A stretch of 7,446 nucleotides of DNA from an uncultured Actinomycetes bacterium (lineage in GTDB: Bacteria > Actinomycetota > Actinomycetes > Nanopelagicales > Nanopelagicaceae), in assembly GCA_903827345.1 (NCBI GenBank), contig CAIKID010000260.1, positions 1-7,446 of the forward strand. The letters run 5' to 3'. Made by a program: the position numbers and the translations under genes. The stretch's first letter is position 1. Each line of letters begins with the position of its first letter. Positions 5,398 to 7,446 of this stretch are shown here, piece by piece. The notes beneath the pieces are model-generated. The model was given only the letters and a program-made list of their open reading frames with translations, was not told where the DNA came from and did no database searches.

Positions 5398-7446
5398 ATG
5401 GCGAATGAACAGGTCCCCAGCAGATCAAAAATTGTTGTTATTGGTGGCGGGGTTGGTGGCACCTCTGTTGCTTATCACCTGACACAATTGGGGGAGAAAG
5501 AGGTCATTCTGCTTGATCGCAGCGACTTGACCAGCGGCTCTACCTTTCACTCTGCGGGCCTGGTAGGGCAATTAAGAGCTGATCCAACGCTGACAAAGAT
5601 GAATATGCATTCGGTCGACCTTTATCGACAACTTGAAAAGAGCGAGACGCCTCCCTCCTGGATTGAATGTGGCAGCATCAAATTGGCATCTACTCCGGAA
5701 AGGCTGGAAGAGATTCGCCGCCAGATCGGTTGGGCCAAGACCTTTGGATTGGATCTTCATGAAATTTCACCAAAAGAGGCGCAAGAGCGCTTTCCGCTCA
5801 TGGAACTGGATGGGGTCGTTGGCGCCTGCATCATGGAGTCCGATGGTCAGGTGGATCCATCACAGTTAGCTCAGGCACTTGCAAGTGGCGCTCGCAGGGG
5901 CGGAGCCAAGATATTTCCACATACTCGCGTTCTTGCCATTCGCACCAAGAATCAACGCATAGTCGGTGTTGATACCGATAAGGGCTTTATAGAGTGTGAG
6001 TTTGTCGTGAATTGCGGCGGCATCTACTCCGCTGAAATTGGCCGATTGGTTGATGTGCGTATTCCAATTGTTCCTATGAGCCATCAATATTTGATCACTG
6101 ATAATTTCTTACCCGCCGGTGCGCCAAAACTTCCATCGCTACGCGATCCAGATTTGTTGATCTACTTCCGCCAGGAAGTTGATGGATTAGTTATGGGTGG
6201 TTATGAGCGGGAGTCGCGGCCATGGGTCACAAGTCGCGAGAAATTTGATGATATTCCGGCAAATTTCAATGGGATGCTCCTTCCCGAAGAGTGGGAGCGC
6301 TTTGAAGAGATCGCGGTCAATTCGCAAAAACGTGTACCTAAAATGGCCGAAATCGGGATTAAGAAATTTATCAATGGTCCCGAAGCTTTCACGCCAGATA
6401 ATGAATTCTGTTTAGGAGAAACAGAGGTGGGCGGCTTCTACGTAGCCGCTGGTTTCTGTGCTCACGGTATCGCTGGCGCTGGCGGGATCGGAAAAGTTAT
6501 GGCGGAGTGGATTGTTGGAAATGAACCACCTATGGATTTGTGGCATATGGATATTCGCAGATTCGGAAATTCATATGAATCTCCAGCATTTACCATGGAT
6601 AGAGTGCAAGAGAATTACGAACAGTATTACGACATCCACTATCCACTCGAAGAGCGCCAGACTGGGAGACCAGCTAAGACCTCCCCTGTTTATGAGTGGC
6701 ATAAAGAGCACGAAGCAGTCTTTGGAGAGAAGGCCTCTTGGGAGCGCGTTAACTATTATCAGACTCATATCGGTGATGAAGCGAGTCGGCCTTATGGATG
6801 GGCGGGTAAGAATTGGTCTGCCGCAGTCCAGGTCGAACATGAGATCGCTCGTACCTCCGCCGGCATCTTCGATGAATCAAGCTTCGCCAAATTGAATATA
6901 CGTGGCTCTCGGGCGGGAGAATTTCTTAACTTGGTTTGTGCGAACAATGTTCTTCGCGGTATCAACCGCACCGTTTACACCCAGGCGTTAAATACTCGGG
7001 GTGGTATCGAATCCGACTTCACCGTGACGCAAATTTCAGAGGATGAATTCCTCATTATTACCGGTACCGCCTTCGGAAATCACGACGGTGGCTGGCTCCG
7101 TAAACAGCGGCGTGAGCTGAAGTTTGATGACGTCCAAATTACGGATTCAACTTCCGATCTAGCGGTATTTGGAATCTGGGGACCTAAGGCTCGAGAGATA
7201 TTGCAATCGATAACCACTTACGATCTTGGAAATGAGAATTTTCCCTTCATGCATTCTCGCGAGATAGAAGTTGCGGGAGCTAAGTTACGTGCAACGCGAA
7301 TTACTTATGTCGGAGAACTCGGTTGGGAACTCTATTTGCCAGTTAAAGAGGGTCTCCGAGTTTGGAACGCTCTTATTGCAGCAGGTAAGCCGCTTGGAGC
7401 CGAACCTTGTGGCTACCGGGCGATTGAATCGCTGCGCCTGGAAAAG
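5398..7446 (+). CDS. Dimethylglycine/sarcosine dehydrogenase-type FAD oxidoreductase with GcvT domain, partial (C-terminus beyond right edge)
   Basis: The frame is open for 683 codons to the window edge; relatives are a little over 800 residues, so roughly the last 120-130 are missing. These enzymes oxidatively remove an N-methyl group, using FAD, and can hand the one-carbon unit to tetrahydrofolate. Residues about 11-370 form the DAO-type FAD domain: VVIGGGVGG (13-21), an acidic strand end at Asp40, and TSGSTFHSAGLVGQLR (45-60), in which His51 sits where dimethylglycine and sarcosine dehydrogenases attach FAD covalently. The second FAD motif is AAGFCAHGIAGAGG (350-363). A short central domain (about 370-425, with IRRFG) leads into EERQTGRPAKTSPVYEW. 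From about 420 a GcvT/aminomethyltransferase-like domain follows: FDESSFAKL (489-497), LNTRGGIESDF (531-541), and TYVGELGWELY (636-646). The start is the only ATG near the FAD loop. The exact substrate (dimethylglycine, sarcosine, betaine-derived or another methylamine) cannot be fixed from this sequence. Confidence 0.92.
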   Translation, partial: MANEQVPSRSKIVVIGGGVGGTSVAYHLTQLGEKEVILLDRSDLTSGSTFHSAGLVGQLRADPTLTKMNMHSVDLYRQLEKSETPPSWIECGSIKLASTPERLEEIRRQIGWAKTFGLDLHEISPKEAQERFPLMELDGVVGACIMESDGQVDPSQLAQALASGARRGGAKIFPHTRVLAIRTKNQRIVGVDTDKGFIECEFVVNCGGIYSAEIGRLVDVRIPIVPMSHQYLITDNFLPAGAPKLPSLRDPDLLIYFRQEVDGLVMGGYERESRPWVTSREKFDDIPANFNGMLLPEEWERFEEIAVNSQKRVPKMAEIGIKKFINGPEAFTPDNEFCLGETEVGGFYVAAGFCAHGIAGAGGIGKVMAEWIVGNEPPMDLWHMDIRRFGNSYESPAFTMDRVQENYEQYYDIHYPLEERQTGRPAKTSPVYEWHKEHEAVFGEKASWERVNYYQTHIGDEASRPYGWAGKNWSAAVQVEHEIARTSAGIFDESSFAKLNIRGSRAGEFLNLVCANNVLRGINRTVYTQALNTRGGIESDFTVTQISEDEFLIITGTAFGNHDGGWLRKQRRELKFDDVQITDSTSDLAVFGIWGPKAREILQSITTYDLGNENFPFMHSREIEVAGAKLRATRITYVGELGWELYLPVKEGLRVWNALIAAGKPLGAEPCGYRAIESLRLEK

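Noticed and set aside
5376..5462. 29-residue N-terminal extension of the kinase gene
   Set aside because: Its proline-rich sequence is the reverse of the flavoprotein's GGGVGG-coding bases, overlaps that gene's start, and lies outside kinase homology.
6458..6895. 145-residue plus-strand open frame inside the flavoprotein gene
   Set aside because: It is frame-shifted within a continuous reading frame that has recognisable FAD and GcvT motifs; the sequence itself looks like random translation.
1..7446. CRISPR arrays, tRNA or rRNA genes, insertion sequences, toxin-antitoxin or defence genes
   Set aside because: No repeat-spacer pattern, cloverleaf, transposase-like frame or terminal repeats were seen by eye; coding sequence covers nearly the whole window.

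Overview
The window holds five protein genes, two of them cut by the window edges, with almost no free space between them. Base composition looks close to balanced by eye. The gene set suggests a bacterium with monoderm-style secreted enzymes. Three of the four promoter regions have a TANNNT -10 box exactly 6 nt before the ATG and no usable Shine-Dalgarno sequence, which is the arrangement of leaderless mRNAs common in Actinobacteria. A low- to mid-GC actinobacterium, for example a freshwater planktonic lineage, is my best guess. It is an inference, since no rRNA or phylogenetic marker is present.

Layout. (i) 1-3047, minus strand: a secreted type I pullulanase (pulA-like), followed 5 nt after its stop by a GTG-started, secreted or lipid-anchored GH25 muramidase-like gene that runs off the left edge. 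The two probably form one transcript. (ii) 3048-3197: a divergent regulatory region with a leaderless pullulanase promoter, a 27-bp imperfect palindrome touching its -35 box, and a -10 box plus a strong AGGAGG ribosome site for the rightward gene. (iii) 3198-4436, plus strand: an acyl-CoA dehydrogenase with Asp where most relatives have the catalytic Glu. (iv) 4452-5375, minus strand: a choline/ethanolamine kinase-like (LicA/APH fold) phosphotransferase, convergent with the dehydrogenase, with Asn at the His of the catalytic HxDxxxxN loop. (v) 5398-7446, plus strand: a dimethylglycine/sarcosine dehydrogenase-type flavoprotein with a C-terminal GcvT (folate) domain, open at the right edge. Genes iv and v diverge from a 22-bp gap that appears to be a compact two-way leaderless promoter.

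How they may work together. The left half deals with extracellular polymers: alpha-glucan debranching and possibly cell-wall cleavage. The right half looks like catabolism of a methylated amine or related small molecule: oxidative N-demethylation feeding one-carbon folate (v), phosphorylation of an amino-alcohol or other hydroxylated substrate (iv), and CoA-ester dehydrogenation (iii). That joint pathway is inferred from proximity and family membership only. Nothing in the window is a clear-cut new defence or mobile system; the most notable signals are the symmetric promoter, the palindrome, and the two active-site substitutions.
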